Shown: positions 36,053-47,477 of the stretch, one piece after another
Position numbering within the stretch: position 1 is the stretch's first letter
Layout of the letters: every line of letters begins with the position of its first letter
Origin: Sarcocystis neurona
Lineage: Eukaryota; Apicomplexa; Conoidasida; Eucoccidiorida; Sarcocystidae
Direction of reading: 5' to 3'
NCBI GenBank assembly: GCA_000727475.1
Contig: KL647295.1
Span: 2,130,476-2,194,475 of the forward strand
DNA: 64,000 bases
Position numbers and translations under genes: made by a program
Notes under the pieces: model-generated
The model's input: the letters and a program-made list of their open reading frames with translations, nothing else
The model's database searches: none
What the model was told of the DNA's origin: nothing

Positions 36053-38438
36053 AAAGCACACGTGATGGGTCGCTTGCATCTGTTTCTACTGCGTTCGTAT
36101 CCGACTATGTGTGTGCACAAACGCACGTGCACACGTACACCCCAATGTTTCTGTACGTGTGTATCTGCACGAATGTTTCACGCAGACAACGGGCACACGG
36201 GCAAATGGACAACGGGCACATGAACACGTCAAGTACTTTACTTTTACTTAGCATCTTCGGTGGAAAAAAAGTGTGCACAGGAGTCCGCAGCATATGAACG
36301 TCTTCACTGGGTGGTATGGCACACGAACAAGAAAAGGGTAGACCAGTGTAAAATGGCACGGCGGGAAGACAGATAGGGTTCTGTCGATGGAAGCAAGCAA
36401 CCGAGATAATGTAACACCACAGACGCAAGAAAATTCTACGCTGAGCTGCGACCGGGAGGGACTGGGAAACATTTGCGGGAACCAAGCGGTGTGTTAAAGA
36501 GCTAAGGTAAGCGCGGGGGGACGTGTGGCAGGGGTCGTCGCAGTCTGTATGCGTTCGAACCTGGAACCTTATTTGCGGAGTTTTTTGAGAAACATCTATT
36601 AAGTTAGCCCGTCGTGTGCATACGGGGAACATATACTCGCAGACATTGTCTGCACAAGGACGGTTACGCTACCACATATATATATATATATATAGTAAAG
36701 CTAACAGTAGCAGGGGTAGTAATGATAGTAATAGCAATAGAGCTACTAGCAATAACAGTAAGAGTGATGGTACTTTTTAACAGGGGCACGCGTAGACATA
36801 TACCTATACATATATATATATATAAATGTGTGTGAACCTATCTTTACAGGTAAAAGAGGTAGATGGTCAGCTGAGAGGACTGGTAGAATGTCCAGCTTTA
36901 GTAAAGGTTAGGATATCATTACCGACGTAGGCGTCGTTACTTATTCACACAGACATCTTGTTTCCGTATACACGAATCGGTCTGCCGGTGGTTTTGCGAC
37001 AACTGCTGCCCGGTGTGTAGCGCATCATGACATGCTTGGTGTCTTTGCTCCAACTGCTAGATTAAGGGAGAGGGAGCAATGGGAGAGGTGGGTGAGCTGA
37101 ACGGCGCTGAAGAAGAGGACGATTAGTTCCGGCGTTTCAAGAACTCGAGAAGGTTCGGACGAGATGGCTTTGACGGATTGTGAACTATCCCAGACTGTTC
37201 CGCCCGCGTCGTGGCGCATAGCCACGCCATCAGTCCCGTGGCTGCGCTCTCGCGACATTACGTGCGTAACGCGGCTGATACTCCTTGCAACGACTACGCA
37301 TACCTATACATATTCGCTGTTTATTGCAGAGTACGGTGTGGTACTGCAGTAGCTACTGTGTTTGAATAGCAGCTGCGAGTACGCACATGCGCTTCATCGA
37401 GATTGTAGTTGTGGTATAAAACGTGACTTTGAACTCTCCTTCCCTGTTGCTACGTACCATTTCGAAACAGAGCGCTGGCATGTCTGAGGATGGTGGCTCG
37501 TGTGTAATCGTACGCGAGTGCAAATTACCTGTTCAGACGGGTGGCATAGGCATCTCTACTGGTCGACAGGCAGGTACAACCTTTGCTAATTTCCATGCAG
37601 TTCGACTGCTGCTGTTAGTAAAGACTGTCAAGCGCTGCCAGAAATATAAATCTTAGTTTTAGAAACAGCCTTTCTCTCCGTGATGCCTGTCTATTGGAAA
37701 CGTTACACCTTGAGGCGGCTCCGCCACACGTGTTCAAACGACAGCTGTTCTACGCTACTAGAACGACGCTAGAGAAAAAAGCGCACCAGCAGTTGCCACA
37801 ACTATCTACACCCCTAAGCCGAGAGTCACACACGCTGTATATGCACACGTACTGCGTTTGACAACTTACGTTCGCATGTTTCTGTCCTCCCCCCTCAAGG
37901 AAACGCTACCCATCACAGGTTGCCTTTGTCCCCGTTGTACGCTGGCGAAGAAAACTTCGTATGGGCGAGAGAAACGCCTAATCAACCGTATAATTTTTGC
38001 CATAGAAATATGTGTATCCTTCTGTCACATCGTGGTGCCGGTAGGTAACTACCGAAGTGCTCAGGACGTGAGAAGGTACATGGTGGGTCTCTCAAGTATC
38101 CCACGTGCGCGCACGCGCATCCACTCGGACAATACGTATATGTATGTATATCAACGAGTGTGCGCCAGCAGCAGCTTATTACGCACACTTACGTAAGTAT
38201 CGGCTGGTGCACGGAAGTACGCAGTTGATCGTCAACGACCAATGCATACGCTCCCACGAAACAAAAAACGAACCTTGGGAGGTGATAAAGGTGCGCACCT
38301 GTGCGCACACGATACGGATAACGTGCAGACTTCTCCGCAATTACGAACAAGCCTGCATCTCACATGCACCTGTGTCAACCCCGAATCTAAGGAATGCCAC
38401 GTTTTCCGGCAAACGCTATACACTATATGTTTTCACAG
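36053..38438. other. Spacer or introns; no identified gene
   Basis: Contains an interrupted AGTAATAG-type triplet run at about 36698-36770 and TATA runs at 36676 and 36810. Possible plus-strand exons are an ATG-led segment near 37480, 37919-38040 and 38241-38290 (reading NDQCIRSHETKNEPWEVIK before GTGCGC). They could belong to the gene whose 3' exons follow, but none is identified. Confidence 0.4.
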
Positions 38439-38788
38439 CCTCCACGAGCCCCACAACGTCTCGACCTCCTCACGTGCTGCGTGAGCAATACTTCTAACCA
38501 CGTGCTGCTTGACTGGTATACACAGACGGCAACGACAGAACTTCCAGGTATGTCTCCGTAAAAAGAATACTGTAGCTCTGGCATGTAGAATGATTCACTG
38601 CCTTGGTAAGAGACCTGTTTCTCCGCCGACACCTTGCACGTGACCGCAGTCAGCAGAATCGGTCTACTGCTAAATTATATTTCTTCTCTGCAGGTGATGA
38701 TTATGACACAACGACCCTGTCGCACTACAACGATGTGCCTGCGTACGACAATGCTGTGGAGGACGCTCCACACGAAGAACATGTGTGA
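38439..38788 (+). CDS. 3' exons of an unidentified gene (tentative)
   Basis: Three open segments chain in phase: 38439-38480, a 22-base segment 38526-38547, and the terminal exon 38694-38788 ending in TGA. The last acceptor follows a strong pyrimidine tract (TTTCTTCTCTGCAG) and the 22-base segment ends in CCAG before GTATGT. The C-terminus would be acidic and Tyr-rich (DDYDTTTLSHYNDVPAYDN) ending HEEHV, like a cytoplasmic tail. The first implied intron is only 45 bases, shorter than others here, so the upstream two segments are less certain than the terminal exon. No family recognised. Confidence 0.33.
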
Positions 38789-40271
38789 AACATGGACATC
38801 TAGTACCAGACGATGTACGCATACGCGAAGACTTCTAGACTTCCCGATGTCGCACACATCCACCCATAATTGGTCCTTCCTGCGTTTAACAGGTGTGCGC
38901 GGCCTCAACTGCGTGTACACGTGTATTTACGCCAATCTGGTGGTGCTTTATTCAGACACACACGTTATTGCACCTACAAAAATCGTCGGTGTCGTGTGCA
39001 TGTCTGTAACTGCATGGTGTTCTACCTTGGTGATTCTCCAGCACATACCACTCGAGTGTCCGACACCTTGATTTTCACTGAAGATGAACACGGGATGGTA
39101 GTCTTCGAGTCCCCCAACACTTCCCGAACCCGTCTGCCGACAATTCTCAAAGCGACTCCACAAGAAGACTTGAATCACAGGAGCGTGACATGAGTCTTTC
39201 CCGAGAAACATGTAAAATGTAAAAGGATGCGTTACGAGCTGAGCCACCAGATGCGTACACACACACGAATACACATCCAGTACAGTGTTGAAAAAACATG
39301 AAGTCGTAGAAGCACCGCCAGCAACGCAAAGGAGAGACGATGGTGAACAGCACATCTGACGGGTACAGTGAACGCCAGCGCAGTGGCGCACCAGGGAAAA
39401 GCAAATCAGCAAGTACCTATACCTCCTTGTGTTGTCTTCTATTTCCACCGAAATGACATGTCGCGCTTACGCTTATCCTTCCTACGTTTCCACAGTACTA
39501 CTAAAAGCTCCCGTCTACAGGATGGGCGCAGCGCGCCATATATATACGAAGGCAAGACTGCTGCTGCTGTGGCTGCTGGTATCAATACAGGAACACGCTA
39601 CCCCGGTGACTCGCCGGTCAACTACAGGGCCACAGACAACCTTCACGCGAGACAATGATTCTACGTAGCTACTCAATCCTACGTGATGCCACCACACCCA
39701 TGTGCGGCGTGACCACTGTGTTACTGCCTGTGGGGAATCCACATGACAAAAAGTAGAAAACCTTGAAGCTTCGCGGGGCGCTGTCTCCTTCCTTCCGTCC
39801 AGATCCCCCCCTATTCAAATCCCACCACCAAACCCGCATTTTCGGAGCCGCAACGGCCTCGCATCGATCCGTACACCCGTCTTCTTCCTCAACTAACCGC
39901 GGCGATAAAGCTTCGGATGAAAACCGACGTTACCCGAACACCTCGATCTCCGCACATGCGGATCACTGTGTTCTCATGCTGCAGCCAGTGGAGTGCCCTA
40001 CTCTTTCTACGTTTCAGTCCTATTTTGAGCCCCCCGACGAACGCCACCTTAATCCCTCCCGACCCCCATTCCACGAAAAAGCTGGACACACGAAACTGGC
40101 TGCTCCAGTAGGGACGAAGATCGAAAAGCACCCGCGGCACGCTGTTGTCCCCCTCAGCGACGCCATCACAATGGCATGCTCTACATGCTGCTGGAGAAAT
40201 TTCCGTTGCAGGTGAAGCATTTCCCCTACGAGGACACGTCGTCTTCACCGAACTGCATTATGGGAACTGTT
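38789..40271. other. Spacer between unidentified exons and eS27
   Basis: A possible plus-strand terminal exon lies at about 39051-39193 after a CTCCAG acceptor. An ATG at 39522 opens 48 codons to 39668 with a strongly hydrophobic LLLLWLLVSI core, possibly the first exon of a secreted protein. From 39806 all three plus frames and one minus frame stay open for about 100 codons, so coding there cannot be decided by eye. Confidence 0.35.
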
Positions 40272-42056
40272 TTACTCAACCTTCTTCCGGAACGAGCAAC
40301 CCTCCGTCAACTTGCACTTCCCGCCGGTGGGCTGGCACAACATGATATTGCAGCTGCAGCGCCCGCACAGCAGAACACAAAGCAGTAACACCTGCAGTGA
40401 ATCTCCTTTGTCGGATGAGTATACGATTGCAACTGCAGCCACAAACAAAGACCATCTGAAACATTGCTCGGTCGGCTCCGCTAAATCAGCGATCGTCAAG
40501 ATGCGTGTCAACATAGACGCCTTCACTTCTCACACACCCTATCTCTACACGAACGACGGAGACAACGTCTGTGAGAAAAGGGCGCCCGCTCACGCGGGCT
40601 TGGGCACTGTCCTAAGTGTGGGCGAAACAAAAGACCACACACACGCACAACGTTGTATTTCTTCTACGTGAAAACAGTACGCCAGCATACACACAGGATC
40701 AATGAGCGAACCCCCTGTTGCTTTGATGCAGAGTTAACTGACTACAGTAGATGAACACTCGCGAAAAAACATTTCCTACGGACAACCTGGAAACATCGTC
40801 AGTGGCACACAATGCGTATGACGCAGCCCCAAAGTGGCCACAAGACTCTACGAGTAAGCTAGCCAAATGCAGTGTACATGCCTAAATATCTGGAGGAATC
40901 GTAGTGAAACAACGAACACATTTCGTCCCCGTGATACTGCAGCAGCTGCCGCTGCGTGTTTACGTGTCCGCTTCATTACGTGCATCCACCTTCGTGCTTC
41001 TACACCCCCACCATACACAGAAAACTGATAGCTTTGCAACGCCACCCTCTACTCTAGTTTGTACACGCAGTTGATTCTGGCTGGCAGTTCGCTTATGCGT
41101 TCCCCCCTTCACTCACGAAGCCGCTGCAATGTTGTTCCGCATGTGAGCCACACGGACTCAGACGGGCGATTCCCCAGTATCCAGATTTACACACCTCAAA
41201 CGCCAATTTGTTTATGTGGAGGCTTGCTAGCGACGCAACAACGAACGCGCCTCCCAACACTACAGCCTTCTACAACTGGCGTTGGAGGAATCTCCCCACA
41301 TGCGGCGCTCCTACAATCGTATACACACACCAAGCAGACGTCTACTAACAACTCGCAACTCCTCATCTTCGATCGCCGTCCACGACGCGGCAGTGCCGCT
41401 ACCACTGCACCACCGCTCGTCCTTATGATTCTCGTCGCCGGAGCTGCTCGTACACCAGTGCCCAGCAAGCTGCTGCGCCAATCAATTGCTTCGCCAAAGA
41501 AGCTTCTTCCTTGGTGTGAACCTCTCCCTCTCACGATGTGGGTTACTGCCTCGGCCTTTATCGGCAACCAAGCAGACTGCAGCCCTGTCCGCTAAAAAAT
41601 GCGTCGACGACCGACGCGTCACGACAAATCTCCTGTATACAGCAGTATTAAGTCAAACGACCGTGTTGCCGGCTGAGAACACCGGCCGCTTTCGCGTCCT
41701 TGCCCTAACCCTTAAACTGCAGGAAATATAGATCCTTCCCTTCCCACGCTTCCGCGTAGAGAAATTCTGGCTCTTCAACATCTTTGCAGGTTCATTCCCT
41801 GTTCTGTGACTACATTTACTTCGTTGGGAAGCGACGGCGCACTACGCCGCCTGTTAATCTACGCAAGCATGTGGGGAGGAAGGTCTCACCTGCCGCAGAG
41901 CACTACAGTTTGGGCGTGGGAGAAGACGGTCGTTATCTGCAAGCATCCAGGGCACTTCACATCCATGAAAAAAGAGTTAGGGTTTGGGATGAGCCGCTTC
42001 AGCTTGTGCTTCGTGGCCTCCACTTTGGGATCGGGATGCAGTAAGTCCATCTCCAT
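40272..42056 (-). CDS. RPS27: 40S ribosomal protein S27 (eS27)
   Basis: eS27 is a small zinc-binding protein of the cytosolic small ribosomal subunit, placed near the platform where it contacts rRNA. Two exons, 41890-42056 and 40272-40353, are joined across a 1536-base intron with a codon split two bases to one (AG plus C, giving Ser). The product is 82 residues, the usual family length. It begins [10 protein letters not shown], continues with the family core [26 protein letters not shown] and [17 protein letters not shown], and ends RKKVE. The four zinc-ligand cysteines are intact as C-x2-C and C-x2-C. The reading frame stays open upstream of the chosen ATG, but family alignment places the start there. 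The last exon falls inside competing plus-strand frames, which are therefore shadows. Confidence 0.96.
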
Positions 42057-42311
42057 CTTGCCGGCTGTGTCCCAGAGGGGAAAGGAGGCGGCGGCAGCAG
42101 ACAGAAACGCGACAGTCGAAAGCAGCCCCTCAAAGACAAATGGTAAACCGGGATTAAAAAGGGAAGATGGAGAGGATAGCAACTCTGGTAGTAATTGCGC
42201 GAATTCGAGGACGAGAACGGAAAAGGCGGGTGCAGCGGACGCGGCGGCCAGGCACTATGGCCCCTTTTTGACTTGCCAGCAGCGCCAGCAGCGCAACAGG
42301 CAGCAGCAGCC

Positions 42312-42339
42312 GTAGTAGTAGTAGTAGTAGTAGTAGTAG
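42312..42339. repeat. (GTA)9 array upstream of eS27
   Basis: A perfect trinucleotide run of about nine units, roughly 255 bases upstream of the eS27 start codon, in its presumed promoter or 5' untranslated region. Confidence 0.95.
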
Positions 42340-42571
42340 CAATACCACATAGAGGTACACTTCAGAACACCTTTTCAGCAAGTGACTACCGCCCCGTACT
42401 ACGATGGTTCTGCCCAGCATTTGTACCCGCCCCCCGTAGCGGCGTGGGTAGCAGTAGCGACAGCCGGTACAGCAGGAAGCAGTTACCCGAGGTCAACAAA
42501 CACGTCCCACCGATCCTGTGACACGCTGGTTGGGATGGTGTTGACGGGTTGCAACAGCTGTTGGCGGTAGC

Positions 42572-43153
42572 CTACTCGAGTACTTCCAGGCTTGATACCA
42601 CAGCATCCTCCGCTGAAGGCACCCCCTCTATACCAGTAGCGCACGAGCAACAGCGTGGAGAGGATGCCGGTAGTATACTTAGGGGAGAGGAATATGCAAG
42701 CATGTAGTTAGTTGCCCCGATGTCCGGAAGTCCACCATCGTACACTGGCCGTACTGTAGCCAAGAGCACCCCACGCTGACGGATAACACAGGCCATGCGA
42801 AGCGTTCGGGTCGCACTCCACGTAGTACGCAGTACAAGCTTCCCTCGATGGTATGTATGAAGGATTTTGCTAAGTAAGCTGCTGCATGCCGTCCGTCTCC
42901 ACGCCGCACGCAGCTGACGCGGTAATACGATCCACATACGGAGGACTTTTGCGCACTTTTTCGAAACCACCGTGTGCGGTCGATGTCCAGCATGGTCAGT
43001 AGGGATTGTATACGGCAGGAGGACGTCCAAGACTTCTCGTAGGGGATATGTGCGTTGTTCGGTGATTGTTCTGCCACGTTTCTTCCGCGGCGAGCCACTG
43101 CAGCAAGTAGTATGCACCGCCTGCATGTGAGGCAGCACCGCAGTCCCACACAA
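42572..43153 (-). CDS. Open reading frame, unknown (tentative)
   Basis: A 193-codon minus frame without an ATG at its start; the first internal ATG lies about nine codons in. Composition is ordinary (Arg, Leu, Ser, Thr, Pro) with no low-complexity runs, in a region where frames this long are rare, so it may be an exon. An overlapping minus frame (42679-43197) weakens the case. It lies upstream of eS27 on the same strand. No domain recognised. Confidence 0.25.
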   Translation of the reverse strand: MCGTAVLPHMQAVHTTCCSGSPRKKRGRTITEQRTYPLREVLDVLLPYTIPTDHAGHRPHTVVSKKCAKVLRMWIVLPRQLRAAWRRTACSSLLSKILHTYHRGKLVLRTTWSATRTLRMACVIRQRGVLLATVRPVYDGGLPDIGATNYMLAYSSPLSILPASSPRCCSCATGIEGVPSAEDAVVSSLEVLE

Positions 43154-45432
43154 GTTAACAATGAAATATAGGCGAGCTGCACTGTAACGTTGTACATCCT
43201 ATGTAGGCAGATGGTTGGGTAAAGTATCCATGTCGGCCATCTCTCCGGCGTCTTCTTATAACGTATTGCACGCTAGAACGTATATTCCCACCTGCGTGGT
43301 GCATGAAACGCAGTTCAAGGTCTCTATTCAGAATTTGGCCAGGCGCCCGCGTCTGTGGCTCTAGTGGAAGTCGAACCATTATCCCATTAGCCCGTTCGCG
43401 TTTGTTTTCGTGCGTATTAGCGACGTTTCCTTTTGCAGGTACACACCCCGTTCTTTCCACTGCAACACGCGCAGCCAACACATTCTTCGTTACAAGGGTC
43501 TTCTGCGATTTCGTGCTGAACACTCGGCAGTACACTCTTTCCTCGCAGCGTTACGAAGACTGACTGATGTTTGTTGTATCTCTCTGCTTGTGGTGTCGAC
43601 TTCAGTGTTGACACCGTAACTCACTGAGCAGTATCCAAGCCCTTCTGTCTTCCCTTTCCGTGCACTGATTTCTAATTTCGTTACGAAGAAGTAAAGGCGC
43701 CAAAACTTTCGCAAATCCCCCTTATGTTAAAATCGTTGAGCAGCAGGAGAACTCTGTTGTGGTGCCATGCCCGGATTCCGTCCGACAGCTTCAATTCGTA
43801 TTTTGGTATATTCCACAGTCGCTGCTCTGTAGGGGGGCCGTCGTATTCCCCTTCTTCGTACTGTAGTATGTTCCAGGGTGGCTGCTTTGTAGAGGATAGC
43901 CGTCCGTCATCTTCCTATAAACAATCTAATGTCTTCCTTCAAAGTCTGAGGGCCTTGTCGCATAAGTCTTATTAATGCGTCTTCGCTAACGCGTTCGTCC
44001 TGAAGAGATAGCAGTGTGTTTTGCACTGTCCTGTACGTGTCTGCACCGTATTTACGTGTTCTCCCTCTCGTACGCCAACTCTGGCTGTTTGTTGCGGGCT
44101 GCGGCGGCGGCCGCAGTGAACGGGGTGCGTAAAAGGCAGCTTCCACCCGTACTTCTTGCCAGAAATTCGCTCCTTGATAGCGGCTGCATGGGCTTGTCCT
44201 GCTGACTTCCGCAGCTACTGCAAAACAACGGCAACTGTGGATTTTACGCACGGTGGCACGTGTGGTTGGTGCGTGTTAAGAGATGTGTCGGTGCCGTTTC
44301 CCTAACTCCTTCGGCAGTAGTGTGTGCGCAGGATGAAAAAGCTTGTTAGGAGTCCTCTGATGAGCTCGAAATATCAACTCTCCGCGCATGACTGCGTACT
44401 TAGAAACGCGCTCCGTCTGTGTGCAGTTTTTGATTCTCCATCCTGTGCCTGCCCTCTGCTGCGGTATATCTCTCCCATGTGTCGCGTGGTTTACGAGGGT
44501 GTTGTCTATGACGTGAAGACCTCGTTTAAATCCGTACCTTAAGGTCCCACAACTCTTCTTTTCAAGAGACACTGCTTCTCATTTTACCGGAAGTGCGTCT
44601 TGTAGAGTGTGTTTTTTCGCCAGCGCGCCGCTGCATGGTTTTGGATGGTTACACTGTCCATGCGCTTTTCGCTGCACAGTCCTACTTCACTTAATAGTAG
44701 GACGGAGTATAAGAGTGCTCGCGTGTCCCTTTACGGCGGCTGTATATGAATGAAACGTGCGCAGTTCACGTACGCGTGTGAATATACGCTCGTGGGCGCG
44801 AATCTACACGTGTGGTGAGTCCATCTTTCTATGACACGACTGGCTTCGTCGGGGTATGTTGTAGCAGCAGAACGTCGCGCTATCAGGGGGAAGCTCGCGC
44901 ACAACGGGCGAGCGAATAGGGTCAAGGGCAACACGTTGTTCTCAAAGTCGAGAGAACAAGAAGTAGAGCCGGGGCAGTTCGGACGAGGAGTCAAAGCAAC
45001 CTCCAGGAAGGTTCGAACGCTCGCTCTTCCAAGGTCTGATTTATATACACGGGACATCGACAAGAGTGAACTACAATAGTAGCGGGACGGGCATTTGCTG
45101 CTGTAGGAGTTGCGGCTGTTGGTTTTTTCCTGCGTCAAAAAGAGATGCGGCACCTTTCAGATAGTGTCTGAGTGGGCAGGGAGTTTCAGCGGAAATATTC
45201 AGGACCGTGGCATGCATCAGTGGCTCAAGCGCATGGTATTTTACCCGGAAAGCCTCACTCAGACTGAAGGGCAGCAACGACGGTTATCTGTCGACGGGTG
45301 TTCAGGTCGATTCTTAGCAGCATCATCGACAGCCAAGACGCGGTCGGAGCTCAACAAACGCGCCCTTCATTTTGAAGGTGGCGTGCCGCGAAAGAAGCAG
45401 AACAGATTCGTCGACTTTTCACGTTCTTCACA
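43154..45432. other. Spacer upstream of RPB10
   Basis: No conserved gene. Minus frames 43155-43535 and 44731-45153 and plus frame 44831-45079 are protein-like but unsupported. An ATG at 45212 opens 74 codons that end in TGA at 45434-45436, overlapping the RPB10 start codon. Confidence 0.4.
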
Positions 45433-47477
45433 ATGATAATTCCGATTCGTTGCTTCACCTGCGGGAAGGTGATTGCTCATCTCTGGGAGAAGTGGATCGA
45501 CATGCTCGACGAAGATAAGCCGGAAGGGTAAGACGCCGCAACATTGCAGCGCCAGATTTACAAGAGCAAAAAGATACACGTGTATACATATAGTCAGTTT
45601 GTAGTGGTGGAGAATCTCTATTCCGATGTGTTTTCCTCGCGTGTATATGTACATGCACACGTCTTCGAGTGTACCTCGGGACAAGTGTTTTTTACGTAGT
45701 GAAGTGCATCGACATTCGCACGGCAGGTGCCAACCTTCCTTATGAGCGTGTGGGTTGCGTGCCACTCGATTTGCGTGTCGCATTCCTCACCGACGCTTTT
45801 CAGAGACGTAGGGCAGCAGAAAGCTGTGTCCGCGGCCACAATACTTGTGTGTGTTTTGTTGGGCGTCGCCGAAGGGCCCGGTGTGTCCGTCCGGAAAATC
45901 CTGTGGTCGAAATATGCGAAGATTTGTTTTCTATGGGTGCCGAGGACTACTAGGTTAATGTAGGTGAGTATCCGTACTTGATGTTGGAGGTGCAGGTGCA
46001 TCTTCTTGTGCGCTTACGCTCCGCAGGATTTTTTACCGTGGAACTGTTTTCGTGTTGTGAGTATGTAGGCGCACAAGTACCGCGTGTGCGCTTGAGGGCT
46101 GCGTGCGTGCACGTGTTTGTGGGAATATATCGATGATCGCGTGCGCCGCTAAGTATACTTCCTAACGCTTAACGACTCATGGGTGCGCATCCCGTTTTGT
46201 CGTGTCTGTCTCCGTGCGTGCTTTTCCTTGGAGTGACAAACTTGCTTGCACGCGGACGTATCCGTATGCGCCTTTCATGGCAGCGTTGTCAGTGGTGGTC
46301 GGTCAAGCCCTGCACACGTATACTCGTTGCCGCAAGATTGTGCGTACGAAGAAGAGGTCGCAAGGAAATCTACGTGGCTGATGGGTCCCGTTTGTGAGTG
46401 CAAACAAGGGAACTGTCACTGCCGTTTTTGTCTCCTTCAGCGCACTTATCTTCTTCGTCTGTGAATGACGTACGGTGTGACGTTTCGCACACGTGGCGGC
46501 TGCCCGGATCAGTGCACGATGGACAATAGAGGGTGCACGACCGTGGCGCCAGTGCTGGCCTTTTCTTGCTCGAGTGCATAGCAGTCATCGTATAACAGGT
46601 ATCTGTGTGTGTGTGTGTGACTCCGCCGTTTACCTGGTACTTTTCTGTGACACGCTGCCACATTAGGGAGGCTCTGGACGCTTTGGGGTTGGAACGTTAC
46701 TGCTGTCGTCGCATGCTGCTGACTCACGCGGACCTTATTGATAAGCTTCTCGCCTACAACAGTAAGATTTGTCTGCCTGCGCAGGTCACAGTTACACTTA
46801 TTTCTGCCGCAGTCGAAAGCATACGCAGGCCAGTAGCTGTTTTTTCCGGTCGGACGTCCTGTTCCTGGAGTTACGTTTGTTTTGGTGTGCATTCCGATGT
46901 AGAGTACATACGCGACTTGATCCACACGGGTGTCGTAAAGGGTTGCGTTGCTTGTCGGACGTCGTGCGCGCCCGCGTGGCGCTATGTCTTTGTGCACCCA
47001 GGTATAGGCCTGTTTGTGGAATGGGGATTCTTACCCGGGAGGGAGGGACGTAAATTTTGTGTGCGCACGATCTTAACAGCTCCAGCTGCGTTTATGTTTA
47101 TTCTTTTTGCACAAAAATGGGAAGGTTCGAAAGTACGGCATCAACTTAGGTGGTAGGTTACAGTAACTGTGTCGAAATTACAGCCGAGCAAACGAATGAC
47201 CAGCAGCACACGTGTCTGTATGCGGAGATTTGTGTCACGTAGAAGCGGCTACTGGCGCACCTGTATTTTTCAGGTGTTAGCCCGTGTATGTAAATTGGCG
47301 TGGGTGTGTGTGAGTTCTGCGTTGGGCCCCATTGCCTCTCTACATATATACTCATGAACATGTGTGGACGCATTTCAGGTACACTACTCTGTTCTCATTT
47401 TAGATGTGTGTAACGGATTTTTGGGCTCGTTGTTCCGTTTTCGTGCAGTCTACGAGAAGCGCATCGTGGAGAACTGA
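45433..47477 (+). CDS. RPB10: RNA polymerase subunit RPB10 (RPABC5), shared by Pol I, II, III
   Basis: RPB10 is the small zinc-bundle subunit shared by all three nuclear RNA polymerases, needed for assembly with RPB3/RPB11-type partners. Three exons, 45433-45527, 46667-46761 and 47449-47477, join in phase (2, then 1) with GT-AG introns of 1139 and 687 bases. The product is 72 residues. It begins [19 protein letters not shown], with the family CFTCGK zinc knuckle, and exon 2 gives [18 protein letters not shown] with the invariant RYCCRRM motif completing the zinc site, followed by HADLIDKLL. The last exon gives a lineage-specific tail YEKRIVEN. All key residues are present. An upstream frame overlaps the start by the four bases ATGA. 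Confidence 0.96.

Noticed and set aside
40145..40388. Plus-strand frames that look coding
   Set aside because: Largely antisense to the certain last exon of eS27.
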